This document shows, piece after piece, positions 43,532-51,529 of a stretch of DNA of 64,000 bases. The stretch comes from Microvenator marinus (lineage in GTDB: Bacteria; Myxococcota_A; Bradymonadia; Bradymonadales; Bradymonadaceae): assembly GCF_007993755.1 (NCBI RefSeq), contig NZ_CP042467.1, positions 3,744,001-3,808,000 on the forward strand. The letters run 5' to 3'. Below the pieces are notes generated by a model. That model was given only the letters and a program-made list of their open reading frames with translations. It had not been told where the DNA came from and did not search any database. Both the position numbers and the translations under genes were made by a program. Position 1 is the first letter of the stretch, and each line of letters opens with the position of its first letter.

Positions 43532-45622
43532 TCAAGCCGCTGTCATCGCGGGTGTGCTTCCACCGAGTTGAGCCACGCTAACGATTTGCGCGTTCGGGAC
43601 GATTTCCCTGTGGCAGATGACATCGACGTTGGGGAAGAATTGGTGCAGAAAGTCGCGCAACGGAGACCTGAGGTCTGGTGGCGCAAGGATAAGGGGTTCT
43701 GAGTTTTGAGCGGCGAACGCTCCGAAGGCGTTCTCGATCTCAGCAAAAAGTGACTGAGCCGTATTGAGGTCACAGGCGAGCACGGGTTCACCGTTTTGAT
43801 GAACGAGGCAGCGTCGTAGGTTGTCTTCGAGTGAGCGATTCAAGAGCGCGGCATATATCGTGCCGTCCTCTTGCATATACGTGTGGGAAATTTGGCGAGC
43901 GAGCAAAGAGCGAACCTCTTGCATCACAGCTCCGTGGTTGTTCTTGTCTCCCTTGAAGCTCGCCAGTGCTTCGAGAATTTGCGTGAAATCCTTGACTGAG
44001 ACCCTCTCGCTGAGGAGCTTTCGCATCACGCTCATCATGCCGGCCATGGTGTACTTCTCGAGTACGTCGTCCACAAGCTTTGGTGACTCTTGACGTGCGG
44101 CATCGAGTCTCTCGGCCAGGTCTGGCCAGCCAAAGAGCTCGTGTGCATGGGACCGAAGAAGTTCGCTGATGTGCGTGACGATGATGGTGTCGAGTGTGAC
44201 CACCGTGTATCCGAGCGCTTCTGCGCGGTGCTGGTCCGCCGAGTCGATCCAAAGCGCGTCGAGCCCAAAGGTTGGGTCCTTTGTTGGAATGCCCTGAAGT
44301 GACGAACCCGCTCCACCTGGGTCGATAGCAAGTAGTCGTCCGGCCATAAGCGTTCCGGTTCCGATGGGGATGCCACGGAGCAGGAGTTTGTATTGGTTTG
44401 CATCGTTCTCGAGATTGTCTCGGATGTGAATTGGAGGCACCACGATCCCGAGCGTTTCGGCAAATTGGCGTCGCATCTTGACGAGACGGTCGAGAAGGAT
44501 GGAGCCACCGTTGTCTTCGACCAATCCCACAAGTGCGTAGCCAAGCTCGAGAGAGAGAGGTTCGACATGGAGCATGTCTTTGAGCAAGTCAGTCTCGGGA
44601 CGCTGAGCCGATGAATCCTGGTCCTCTGCAGGGCTTTCGACCACCGGCTCTTGGTTCGACGCGTAATGCGCCAATAGCCCGATAAGTCCTGCGATAGCCG
44701 TGAAGACGAGGAATGGCATCCCAGGGATTAGACCGAGAAGGAAAACCATGGCTGAGGCTGCCCAGAGAACGCGTGGGGTACCGAGAAGTTGTTTTCCGAT
44801 CTCAAGGCCGAAGTCGGATTCGCTGGCGACGCGCGTGATGACCACACCGGTGGCCGTGGAGATGAGCAGGGCCGGAATTTGACTTACGAGACCGTCGCCC
44901 ACCGTCAGGATGGTGTAGTTGGTAAAGGCCTCGCCGAAAGGTACCCCACCCTGGGTAACACCCACGAGGAGGCCGCCGACGATGTTGATGCCGGTGATGA
45001 TGAGTCCGGCGATGGCATCCCCGCGTACGAACTTTGAGGCACCGTCCATAGCGCCGTAAAAGTCGGCCTCTTGTTGGACCTCGGCGCGTCGAACCTTGGC
45101 TTGAGCGTCGGTCAGTGCGCCCGCAGCGAGCTCCGCATCTACGGCCATCTGTTTGCCCGGTAGAGCGTCCAGCGTGAATCTAGCGGCCACCTCGGCAATC
45201 CGGCCAGCACCCTTGGTAATCACCATGAAGTTGATGATGACCAGCACCAGGAAGACGATGATACCGACGATGGCGTTACCACCGACCACGAAGTTGCCGA
45301 AGGTGGTGATGATGCTTCCAACCTCAACGCTTCCTTCAGCCGCACCCAGCAAGATGAGCCGTGTGGACGCAACATTGAGTCCGAGTCGGAACAAGGTGGT
45401 GACCAGAAGAAGCGCTGGGAAGCTTGAGAACTCGAGAGGTCGAAGGATGTAGACCGCCGTAAGAAGCACCAACACTGACGCCGTGATGTTCAAGGCGAGC
45501 AGAAAGTCCAAGAGGAGCGGTGGTACTGGCAATACCATGAGCCCCATGATCGTAATCAAACCGATTAGAACGGGTAGACTTTGGATTTTTGAGTTGGATA
45601 GCCACGCCGGAAGGTTGGACAT
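43532..45622 (-). CDS. flhA: Flagellar export gate protein FlhA
   Basis: A 696-residue inner-membrane protein of the type III export gate. The start at 45622 is preferred over a TTG five codons earlier. Eight membrane helices occupy the first 330 residues, with the FHIPEP-like block [62 protein letters not shown]. The cytoplasmic domain includes [19 protein letters not shown]. It opens the flhA-flhF-fliA operon and works with FlhB, FliP, FliQ and FliR from the divergent side of the locus. A probable sigma-54-type promoter is 42 bases upstream. Confidence 0.96.
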   Translation of the reverse strand: [696 protein letters not shown]

Positions 45623-45664
45623 GGATTGTGCTCTCAAGTCAGAAGGTTTCTCACTTCTTACTTG

Positions 45665-45680
45665 AGCATATTGTATGCCA
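45665..45680 (-). promoter_or_regulatory. Possible sigma-54-type promoter of flhA
   Basis: The minus strand reads TGGCAT, five bases, ATGCT. The essential GG-N10-GC spacing is intact, but one base in each half departs from consensus. Its position ahead of flhA in a 154-base gap supports it. Weaker than the flgF and fliM sites. Confidence 0.45.
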
Positions 45681-45776
45681 ATCTGTTGCGATGCCCGTAT
45701 CTTATTGAATTGTGAGGGTTATCGCGTTTGTGTTGGGATCTTTGCGCCGTGGCATGGGAAGGAAGCGGAAAGGTTT

Positions 45777-46859
45777 TCAACGTGTGTGGAAAGATTTTCT
45801 CCCATGATGTTTCCACACAAAGACCAGAACTTCCGCCACCGCTTTGAAGAACTCTTCAGAGATATGGTCACCAACTTTAACCTGTTTGTGCAGGGCTCTG
45901 GCCAATGGGACATTCGTGACCATCGGAACATTGTTCTCTTTTGCGATTTGCCGAATCTTGGTGGCGATCTCGTCAGCGCCTTTGGCCACAACCATTGGCG
46001 TACCGTCCGTTGCCGAGTATCGCACAGCCACGCTGATATGGGTCGGATTGTTGATGATGACATCGGCCTTCGGAACCTCGTCGAGAAGACGATTCATGGA
46101 CATGATTTCTCGGTGTTTCTGTTTCCTCATGCCTTTGAAGAGCGGGTCGCCTTCGTTTTCTTTGTACTCTTTCTTGGCTTCTTCTTTGGTCATTTTCATC
46201 TGTTGGAACGTTCGATGGTGTTGCCAGGCGAAGTCGAGCCCGCCAATGATGAGCATGGCAACTCCAGACGAGAACAAGGTCCACGCGCTAAGTCTGTGAA
46301 TGAAAACGCCGGATTCGATGGCTGGATACCTCACTAATGTCAGCCATTCCGAGCCGTCCACCAGCACCGTAACCGTGGCGACCACACCGATAAATGCCAC
46401 TTTTCCAACCGTCTTCACGAGGTTGAAGTAAGTGTCCTTAGAGGCAAAGAGACGCTTTAGGCCGGAGACTGGATTGAGCTTAGAAGGCTTGGGTTCAAGG
46501 GCCTTCCAGGCGAGGTTAGGCCCGGTTTGCATCAAGTGAGCTCCCGCGCCCACGATCATCAAGAGTATGAAGACGGGTGCCAGAAGAAAGAAAAAGAGGT
46601 GACCCAGATTTTCGAGCAAAGCTTCCGGCGCAAGGATCCAACTTTCGGCGTGGTCTAGATTCATCCAGAAGTCCGCGAGCCTCACGACCCAAGGACCGGA
46701 GAAGTAGCTCATCAACATCAGCACACCGCCGGAGCCCATGAGCATCATCGCCGAGACCAACTCCTGGCTCTTGGCGAGTCGGCCCTCGTCCTTGAATTGT
46801 TGGCGGCGTTTGGACGAGGGCTCTTCTGTGCGGTCTTCTAAAGGAGTTTCATCACTCAT
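45777..46859 (-). CDS. flhB: Flagellar export switch protein FlhB
   Basis: A 360-residue inner-membrane export-gate protein. The N-terminus ETPLEDRTEEPSSKRRQQFKDEGRLAKSQELVSA and four membrane helices are typical. The cytoplasmic domain contains VIINNPTHISVAVRY, the autocleavage site (between Asn and Pro of NPTH) that switches export from hook to filament proteins. The length is normal. Its ATG overlaps the fliR stop by four bases, and it closes the fliM-N-O-P-Q-R-flhB operon. A 10-bp inverted repeat lies over its last codons. Confidence 0.96.
   Translation of the reverse strand: MSDETPLEDRTEEPSSKRRQQFKDEGRLAKSQELVSAMMLMGSGGVLMLMSYFSGPWVVRLADFWMNLDHAESWILAPEALLENLGHLFFFLLAPVFILLMIVGAGAHLMQTGPNLAWKALEPKPSKLNPVSGLKRLFASKDTYFNLVKTVGKVAFIGVVATVTVLVDGSEWLTLVRYPAIESGVFIHRLSAWTLFSSGVAMLIIGGLDFAWQHHRTFQQMKMTKEEAKKEYKENEGDPLFKGMRKQKHREIMSMNRLLDEVPKADVIINNPTHISVAVRYSATDGTPMVVAKGADEIATKIRQIAKENNVPMVTNVPLARALHKQVKVGDHISEEFFKAVAEVLVFVWKHHGRKSFHTR
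45783..45819 (-). terminator. Inverted repeat in the 3' end of flhB
   Basis: Perfect 10-bp arms TGTGTGGAAA and TTTCCACACA with a 17-base loop, covering the last codons of flhB. On the minus strand the sequence after it (GTTGAAAACCTTTCCGC) has only a weak T content, so it may be a terminator, an RNA-stability hairpin, or a protein-binding site. Confidence 0.35.
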
Positions 46860-47632
46860 GATAAACCCTTGAGCAGAGAAATCAGCCGGCTCGGGAGCGC
46901 TTCAAGCGAGTCTATGAATACAGTAACGACATCTGGCAATGAGAGTCCCATTGCCATGAGCCCACCTACGATGAGCAGGGGAAAGCCAATCGCAAAGAGG
47001 TTCAGCTGCGGAGCCACTCGTGTGATGACGGCGAGTACCAGATAGGCAATCAGCGAGACGATGAGCACCGGTGCAGCGAGCCTGAAGGAGAGCTCCAGAA
47101 ACTCGGCCCCTAGATTTGCGATGCCGAGTCCTGCGCTCGCGACGTTTGGGGCCTGACCAGGCGCGAACTTTCTAAAGCTCGCGAATACCACCGCGAGGAG
47201 GTTTAAGTGAACATTCAGGGCAAAGATGAGCAGGATCACCATCATCGACGCGAGTTTTCCGATGGCTGACGACTGAATCCCGGTCCCTGGATCGATGGAA
47301 ACTGCGAACCCCAGACCAGTAGCCATGCTCACGAGAGTGCCAAAGCCCTCGCCGAGCCAGATTACCATGCGTACGATGAGTCCCATCGCGATCCCGAGCA
47401 ACACTTCAGCTCCTACCACCATCATAATGGCGAGCGGGCCAAGTGTGTCGATTGCTACGGGGCGCATACCCAGACCGACAAAAACAACGAATGAAAGGTG
47501 TAGGACCAGGAACACACGAATTCGTATTGGCACTGCGCTATGAAACCCGAACGGAAGTCCTACGAGGATCATCGCGAAGAACCTAAAAAAGACGCAGAGC
47601 ACCCCGAAGATCATGCCTGATACATCAAGCAT
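46856..47632 (-). CDS. fliR: Flagellar export protein FliR
   Basis: A 258-residue membrane component of the FliPQR export pore. The ATG at 47632 is five bases after the fliQ stop and the protein then starts, as expected, with a hydrophobic helix (VSGMIFGVLCVFFRFFAMILVGLPFG). About six helices follow, including GAEVLLGIAMGLIVRMVIWLGEGFGTLVSMATGLGFAVSIDPGTG, the family core. It assembles with FliP and FliQ as a helical pore in the MS ring. It overlaps flhB by four bases. Nothing unusual is seen. Confidence 0.93.
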   Translation of the reverse strand: MLDVSGMIFGVLCVFFRFFAMILVGLPFGFHSAVPIRIRVFLVLHLSFVVFVGLGMRPVAIDTLGPLAIMMVVGAEVLLGIAMGLIVRMVIWLGEGFGTLVSMATGLGFAVSIDPGTGIQSSAIGKLASMMVILLIFALNVHLNLLAVVFASFRKFAPGQAPNVASAGLGIANLGAEFLELSFRLAAPVLIVSLIAYLVLAVITRVAPQLNLFAIGFPLLIVGGLMAMGLSLPDVVTVFIDSLEALPSRLISLLKGLS

Positions 47633-47637
47633 TCCAA

Positions 47638-47913
47638 TCACGGGGCCATTCCTTGAAGTGCGGTGACGGAGATGAGTTCGGTGGTGAAAGACACCCACTT
47701 CTCAAGCATCCATCCGCTTCCGACCCAGAGACAAAACCCGGCTCCAACGATTTTGGGCACGAAGCTCAAGGTCATTTCATTGACCTGCGTTGCCGCCTGC
47801 AAGATGCTGATGGTGAGACCGAGACCAAGGGCGATCACCATGAACGGGCCGCCTAGCGTTAGGGCCAAAATCAGGGAGCTCTCGATGACTTGAATGATCC
47901 ATTCCGCGGACAT
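47638..47913 (-). CDS. fliQ: Flagellar export protein FliQ
   Basis: A 91-residue membrane protein with two hydrophobic helices, forming four-fold pairs around FliP/FliR in the export pore. The pattern VIESSLILALTLGGPFMVIALGLGLTISILQAATQVNEMTLSFVPKI is characteristic: the ATQ-x-NE-x-TLSF-x-PK motif is intact. The ATG shares one base with the fliP stop and the stop is five bases before fliR. Length matches the family (about 89). Confidence 0.96.
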   Translation of the reverse strand: MSAEWIIQVIESSLILALTLGGPFMVIALGLGLTISILQAATQVNEMTLSFVPKIVGAGFCLWVGSGWMLEKWVSFTTELISVTALQGMAP

Positions 47914-48656
47914 TAGACGCCTCCCATGATGCTTCGTACAAGGCTTCCAACCACGAGGTTCCAGCCGTCTGCCAGAATGAAGAGGAGGAGCTTTATGGGT
48001 AGTGAGACCACCGCCGGTGGAACCATCATCATACCCATCGCCATGAGTACCGACGCGACTACAAGGTCGATGACGATGAATGGGATGAAGATCATGGCGC
48101 CCATGATGAAAGCGGCTCTTAGCTCCGAGAGCATGAACGCCGGGATGAGTGTTAGCGTGCTCACCTCGTCAAAATTCGCCGGTTTTTCAGCGTTGGAGAG
48201 CGAGAGCATCAGTCTCAGTTCATCAGCTCGTGTATGCCTGGCCATGAAGGCTCGAAGCGGAACAAGGCCCTTTTCGAGCGCCTCTTCATCGTTGATCAAA
48301 CCGGCCTGATAGGGTTGCCATGCCGTCTCATGAACCTTGTTGAGTACTGGACTCATGGTGAAAAGGGTCAGGAATAGGCTCAGGCCGATGATGACCTGAG
48401 ACGGCGGCAGGGATTGTGTCCCGAGCGCTTGCTTTACGAACCCAAGCACCACCACAATACGCGTGAAGCTTGTGACACTCACCAGTAGCGCGGGCAGCAT
48501 AGAGAGTGCGAGTAGCATCAATGTGACGCGAAGCGCTGGCGCGTAGGTTCCTTCTCCTTCTGTACCCACGGGAATGGACACTTGAAGCATATCCTGAGCG
48601 AACGCGGGCTCAGCGATAAAGCTTAGAAGAAATCCGATGGCAAGGGCACGTTTCAT
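47913..48656 (-). CDS. fliP: Flagellar export protein FliP
   Basis: A 247-residue membrane protein with a cleaved signal peptide (MKRALAIGFLLSFIAEPAFAQ), as is normal for FliP. The family block LLALSMLPALLVSVTSFTRIVVVLGFVKQALGTQSLPPSQVIIGLSLFLTLF and the C-terminal IPFIVIDLVVASVLMAMGMMMVPPAVVSLPIKLLLFILADGWNLVVGSL are complete. It forms the pore with FliQ and FliR. It overlaps the fliO stop by four bases and the fliQ start by one. Confidence 0.97.
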   Translation of the reverse strand: MKRALAIGFLLSFIAEPAFAQDMLQVSIPVGTEGEGTYAPALRVTLMLLALSMLPALLVSVTSFTRIVVVLGFVKQALGTQSLPPSQVIIGLSLFLTLFTMSPVLNKVHETAWQPYQAGLINDEEALEKGLVPLRAFMARHTRADELRLMLSLSNAEKPANFDEVSTLTLIPAFMLSELRAAFIMGAMIFIPFIVIDLVVASVLMAMGMMMVPPAVVSLPIKLLLFILADGWNLVVGSLVRSIMGGV

Positions 48657-49249
48657 GCGGTCGCTCGTGCTTTGGATTCGAGTGATTTGAGGCCGATCAA
48701 AACGCTGTCTGATTCACGATTGGTGCGCGTTTGAGGTCGAGCATCCACCTGAGCAAAGAGTCCGGAGTGTTCCTGAGTCTTAGGCTCGACGGGTAGATTC
48801 TTGCTCTGGCGTAGCGCCTCGAGCCAGAGGTCGGCTTTCGGAGCCTCTTGAGTCTGTGGAGCTTGTGTCTGCTGGGCTTCGTTGGCATTCAATACATGAA
48901 TGCCTGCATCGCTGACTCCTAGAAGAAGTTGCTTGCCGTCGAGCTCAACCACTACCAGACGGTGCTTTGGGCTGAGGTTGAGTGAATGGACCACATGCAT
49001 CGGAGCATCGTCGAAGGTGTGCCTTCGGGCTTTCCACTGGGTGATCCCAAAGCCAGCCAGTGCAATAAGACCCGTGCCCACGAAGAAGATCCACATGGTT
49101 TCTGAATAGGGGTCTTGAGCTGGCGCAGCCGCCTCTTGGGCGGGTGTGGCCAAGGCCTGGTTTAAGAGTGCATTGGGGTCATCTTGCGCGGAGAGCGGCT
49201 GGACCCACGCAACTAAGAGCAAAAGTGTGACGAGGAATCTACGCATCAT
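48653..49249 (-). CDS. fliO: FliO-like flagellar assembly protein
   Basis: A 198-residue bitopic membrane protein. A signal peptide (MMRRFLVTLLLLVAWVQPLSAQ) is followed by a periplasmic Ala/Pro/Gln-rich stretch, a membrane helix at about residues 53-70 and a cytoplasmic domain with the FliO signature LSPKHRLVVVELDGKQLLLGVSDAGIHVL. The remaining C-terminal part is polar and variable, as in the family. FliO stabilises FliP during pore assembly. It overlaps fliN and fliP by four bases each. Confidence 0.9.
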   Translation of the reverse strand: MMRRFLVTLLLLVAWVQPLSAQDDPNALLNQALATPAQEAAAPAQDPYSETMWIFFVGTGLIALAGFGITQWKARRHTFDDAPMHVVHSLNLSPKHRLVVVELDGKQLLLGVSDAGIHVLNANEAQQTQAPQTQEAPKADLWLEALRQSKNLPVEPKTQEHSGLFAQVDARPQTRTNRESDSVLIGLKSLESKARATA

Positions 49250-49581
49250 TCACCTCCATTCATGGAGCCGAGAAGCCGGTCTGGGGTTACGATAGAAGAG
49301 AGTCGGACTCCAAAGCGGTCGTTGACCACTACGGCTTCGCCGCGCGCAATCAGTACGCCATTGGCGCGAATCTCAAGGGGGTCACCCGATGCCTTGTTGA
49401 GCTCGAGAACCGAGGACGGTCCGAGCTTGAGCAACTCCGCGATCGAGAGCTTCGTGCGGCCAAGCTCGACCGTGATTTCCAAAGGCACGTCGCTAAGGAA
49501 GTCGAGCGCGCGCTTTTGGAGTGATGCCGAAGCTTCCGAAGGTTGAGCCATCAGCTCTGATGATTCTTCGATATTACTCAT
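49246..49581 (-). CDS. fliN: Flagellar switch protein FliN
   Basis: A 111-residue cytoplasmic C-ring component. The ATG at 49581 lies inside the last codons of fliM (8-base overlap). After a 30-residue variable N-terminus comes the SpoA/FliN domain LSDVPLEITVELGRTKLSIAELLKLGPSSVLELNKASGDPLEIRANGVLIARGEAVVVNDRFGVRLSSIV, which is complete. With FliG and FliM it forms the rotor switch that responds to CheY-P. The length is typical of short FliN proteins. Confidence 0.96.
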   Translation of the reverse strand: MSNIEESSELMAQPSEASASLQKRALDFLSDVPLEITVELGRTKLSIAELLKLGPSSVLELNKASGDPLEIRANGVLIARGEAVVVNDRFGVRLSSIVTPDRLLGSMNGGE

Positions 49582-50512
49582 CGTTTTGGTCCTGTGCTTG
49601 AAGGGTGCGGCCGTCTGCCGACCGCAATTGAATTGCGATATTTCCGAAATGGACACTGATGTCGCCGCGGTACTTTGGGACACCAGCAATGCTGACCATG
49701 ACCGGCCTCTCGGCGGGTTGGTTCAGACGAATAACTTCACCGACTTGAAGGCTCAAAATCTGGTCCAGGGTCATTTGAGCTCGACCGAGCTCCGCGACGA
49801 GTTCCACTGGGACGTCTGGAAGCAGCTTTCTGAAGTCGTCTTCCCATGGGTAGTCTCGCTTTTTGCGAGGCTCAGAGGGGCCACTCAGGCGATTGCGAAA
49901 AGGGTCGAGAAGCGCCGAGGGCATGAGCAGTCTCAGCTGCCCTAAACTTTCGCCTTCAGCTCGAATTTCGTAGGAGGTTTGAAGGACCCACTCGTCCTTT
50001 GTGGTCAGGTTTGAGCTCGCAATCCGGGTCTCGATTCGAAGGTGTTTGACCGTGAACGGCACGACCCCTCTCCAAGCGGTTTCCATGGACCTTGCAAATA
50101 CGTGTGTAATGCGGCGCGCGACGCGTTCTTCCACCTTCGAAAGGCGGCTTCTCACTGGAGGTTTAACCGTGCTCGTCCCACCGAAGAGACGGTCGAGAAT
50201 CGCAAAGAAAGTCGGCCAGCTAAGGTCGAGCACTCCAAGGCCGCCGAGTTGTTCGAACTCGAGGACATTGACCACGCCCGGCTCTTGCTCCTCGGTAAGT
50301 TCCCGAAAACGAATGGCGGTGGTTTGTTTTAGCTCTACTTGAACTCGAACCCGAAGAAGGCTTGAGAGCTCGGCTCCGAGAATCCCGGCGAGCCGCTCTT
50401 CGACAGCGACCAAAGACCCTGGCATGCCGCCACGTTCCAGCGGTGCATCCGCCAAGTTGACGGTCTTGGAGTCAAGGTCTTCGATTTGGGTTGATAGAGG
50501 TTCTGCGCTCAT
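49574..50512 (-). CDS. fliM: Flagellar switch protein FliM
   Basis: A 312-residue C-ring protein. The middle CheC-like domain includes RFRELTEEQEPGVVNVLEFEQLGGLGVLDLSWPTFFAILDRLFGG, and the C-terminal SpoA domain includes LLPDVPVELVAELGRAQMTLDQILSLQVGEVIRLNQP. The N-terminal CheY-binding LSQxEIDALL motif of canonical FliM is not visible: the protein begins SAEPLSTQIEDLDSKT. That suggests a different or weaker mode of CheY binding. It heads the fliM-N-O-P-Q-R-flhB operon, with a sigma-54-type promoter 35 bases upstream and GAGG before the ATG. Confidence 0.93.
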   Translation of the reverse strand: MSAEPLSTQIEDLDSKTVNLADAPLERGGMPGSLVAVEERLAGILGAELSSLLRVRVQVELKQTTAIRFRELTEEQEPGVVNVLEFEQLGGLGVLDLSWPTFFAILDRLFGGTSTVKPPVRSRLSKVEERVARRITHVFARSMETAWRGVVPFTVKHLRIETRIASSNLTTKDEWVLQTSYEIRAEGESLGQLRLLMPSALLDPFRNRLSGPSEPRKKRDYPWEDDFRKLLPDVPVELVAELGRAQMTLDQILSLQVGEVIRLNQPAERPVMVSIAGVPKYRGDISVHFGNIAIQLRSADGRTLQAQDQNDE

Positions 50513-50547
50513 ACTGCCTCATAAGGGGAGGAGACAGCTTTGACCTA

Positions 50548-50563
50548 TCCAAGACTCGTGCCA
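50548..50563 (-). promoter_or_regulatory. Sigma-54-type promoter of the fliM operon
   Basis: The minus strand reads TGGCAC, five bases (GAGTC), TTGGA. The -24 half is perfect, and the -12 half has GG where consensus is GC. The -12 end is 35 bases upstream of the fliM ATG in the divergent fliM-motA gap. The motA sigma-28-type promoter lies about 125 bases away on the other strand. Confidence 0.6.
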
Positions 50564-50686
50564 TTGGGGTTTTGGGCTAATTGGTGCCGTTTTCGTGAAT
50601 AAGAGAAACAAGAACGGAAAGATTTTCCGCATCCTCTTCCGAGTGGGGGACGACTTTTCCGCATCATCGAAAAACGAAAATTCAGC

Positions 50687-50713
50687 TAAAGATTTTCCAA
50701 GCCGTGTCGATGA
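50687..50713 (+). promoter_or_regulatory. Sigma-28 (FliA)-type promoter of the motA operon
   Basis: TAAA, 15 bases, GTCGATGA, the same spacing as at the flagellin genes with one base different in the -10. The motA ATG is 53 bases further on. Part of this site would be coding if an upstream start were used, which supports the ATG at 50767. Confidence 0.72.
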
Positions 50714-50766
50714 CGACCTTGAAGCTGGCCCTCCGGGGCCTGGCACGAAACTCAAGGAGTCGTGAC

Positions 50767-51528
50767 ATGGATTTCGCCACAATAATCGGACTTGTCGTCG
50801 CATTCGGTCTCATCATCGGGTCAATCCTGGTGGGAGGATCGTTGATGGCGTTTGTAGACGTCCCAAGCCTTTTGATCGTGCTCGGGGGTACTGGAGGCGT
50901 TGCGCTCATCTCGTTTCCTTTGGCGCAGGTGCTTGAGTCTTTCAAGGTGGCGGTCAACGTGTTCAAGTACCCGCTTCCAAACATCAAAGATCAGAATCAG
51001 AAGTTCCTCGAGTTCGCTGAAGCGACGCGTCGAGACGGCATTTTGGCCCTCGAGGGGGCAATCTCCTCCATTGAGGATCCATTCATGCGCCGTGGCCTTC
51101 AACTCCTTGTGGACGGCGTCGACGCGGAAAAGATTGAGGCGATGTTGTGGGACGAACTCGACGGTGTTGCTTCGCGTCACCGACGAGGTGCACAGACGTT
51201 TGAGGCGCTCGGAGCAGCGGCTCCAGCGCTGGGGCTGGTGGGTACGCTCATCGGTCTTGTTCAGATGCTTCAGGCCATGGATGACCCTTCGAGCATTGGT
51301 CCTGCGATGGCTGTCGCGCTCTTGACCACATTTTATGGCGCGCTTTTTGCGAACGTGGTGTTCAACCCGATCGCGGGCAAGCTTCGAGTTCGACATGACG
51401 AAGAGCAACTCGGCAGGCAGCTCGTGATCAAGGGTCTCTTGGGAATCGCTCGCGGCGAGAACCCGCGGATCCTGGGACAGCAACTCGAAGCAGACCTGGC
51501 GCCTTCAATGAGATCGAAAGAGGACTGA
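50767..51528 (+). CDS. motA: Flagellar stator protein MotA
   Basis: A 253-residue inner-membrane stator subunit. The ATG at 50767 follows AAGGAG. Four membrane helices are seen, two near the N-terminus (TIIGLVVAFGLIIGSILVGG and VPSLLIVLGGTGGVALISFP) and two at about residues 145-205. The family block GAAAPALGLVGTLIGLVQML and AMAVALLTTFYGALFANVVFNPIAGKL carries the two functional prolines. The cytoplasmic loop (about 75-140) contacts FliG. It forms the MotA pentamer around a MotB dimer. The gene starts the stator operon, followed after one base by the first motB-like gene. Confidence 0.95.
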   Translation: MDFATIIGLVVAFGLIIGSILVGGSLMAFVDVPSLLIVLGGTGGVALISFPLAQVLESFKVAVNVFKYPLPNIKDQNQKFLEFAEATRRDGILALEGAISSIEDPFMRRGLQLLVDGVDAEKIEAMLWDELDGVASRHRRGAQTFEALGAAAPALGLVGTLIGLVQMLQAMDDPSSIGPAMAVALLTTFYGALFANVVFNPIAGKLRVRHDEEQLGRQLVIKGLLGIARGENPRILGQQLEADLAPSMRSKED

Positions 51529-51529
51529 T

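Noticed and set aside
50740-50756. TGGCACGAAAC just before motA as a sigma-54 promoter
   Set aside because: The -12 half is absent at the right spacing; the sigma-28-type site explains this gene better.
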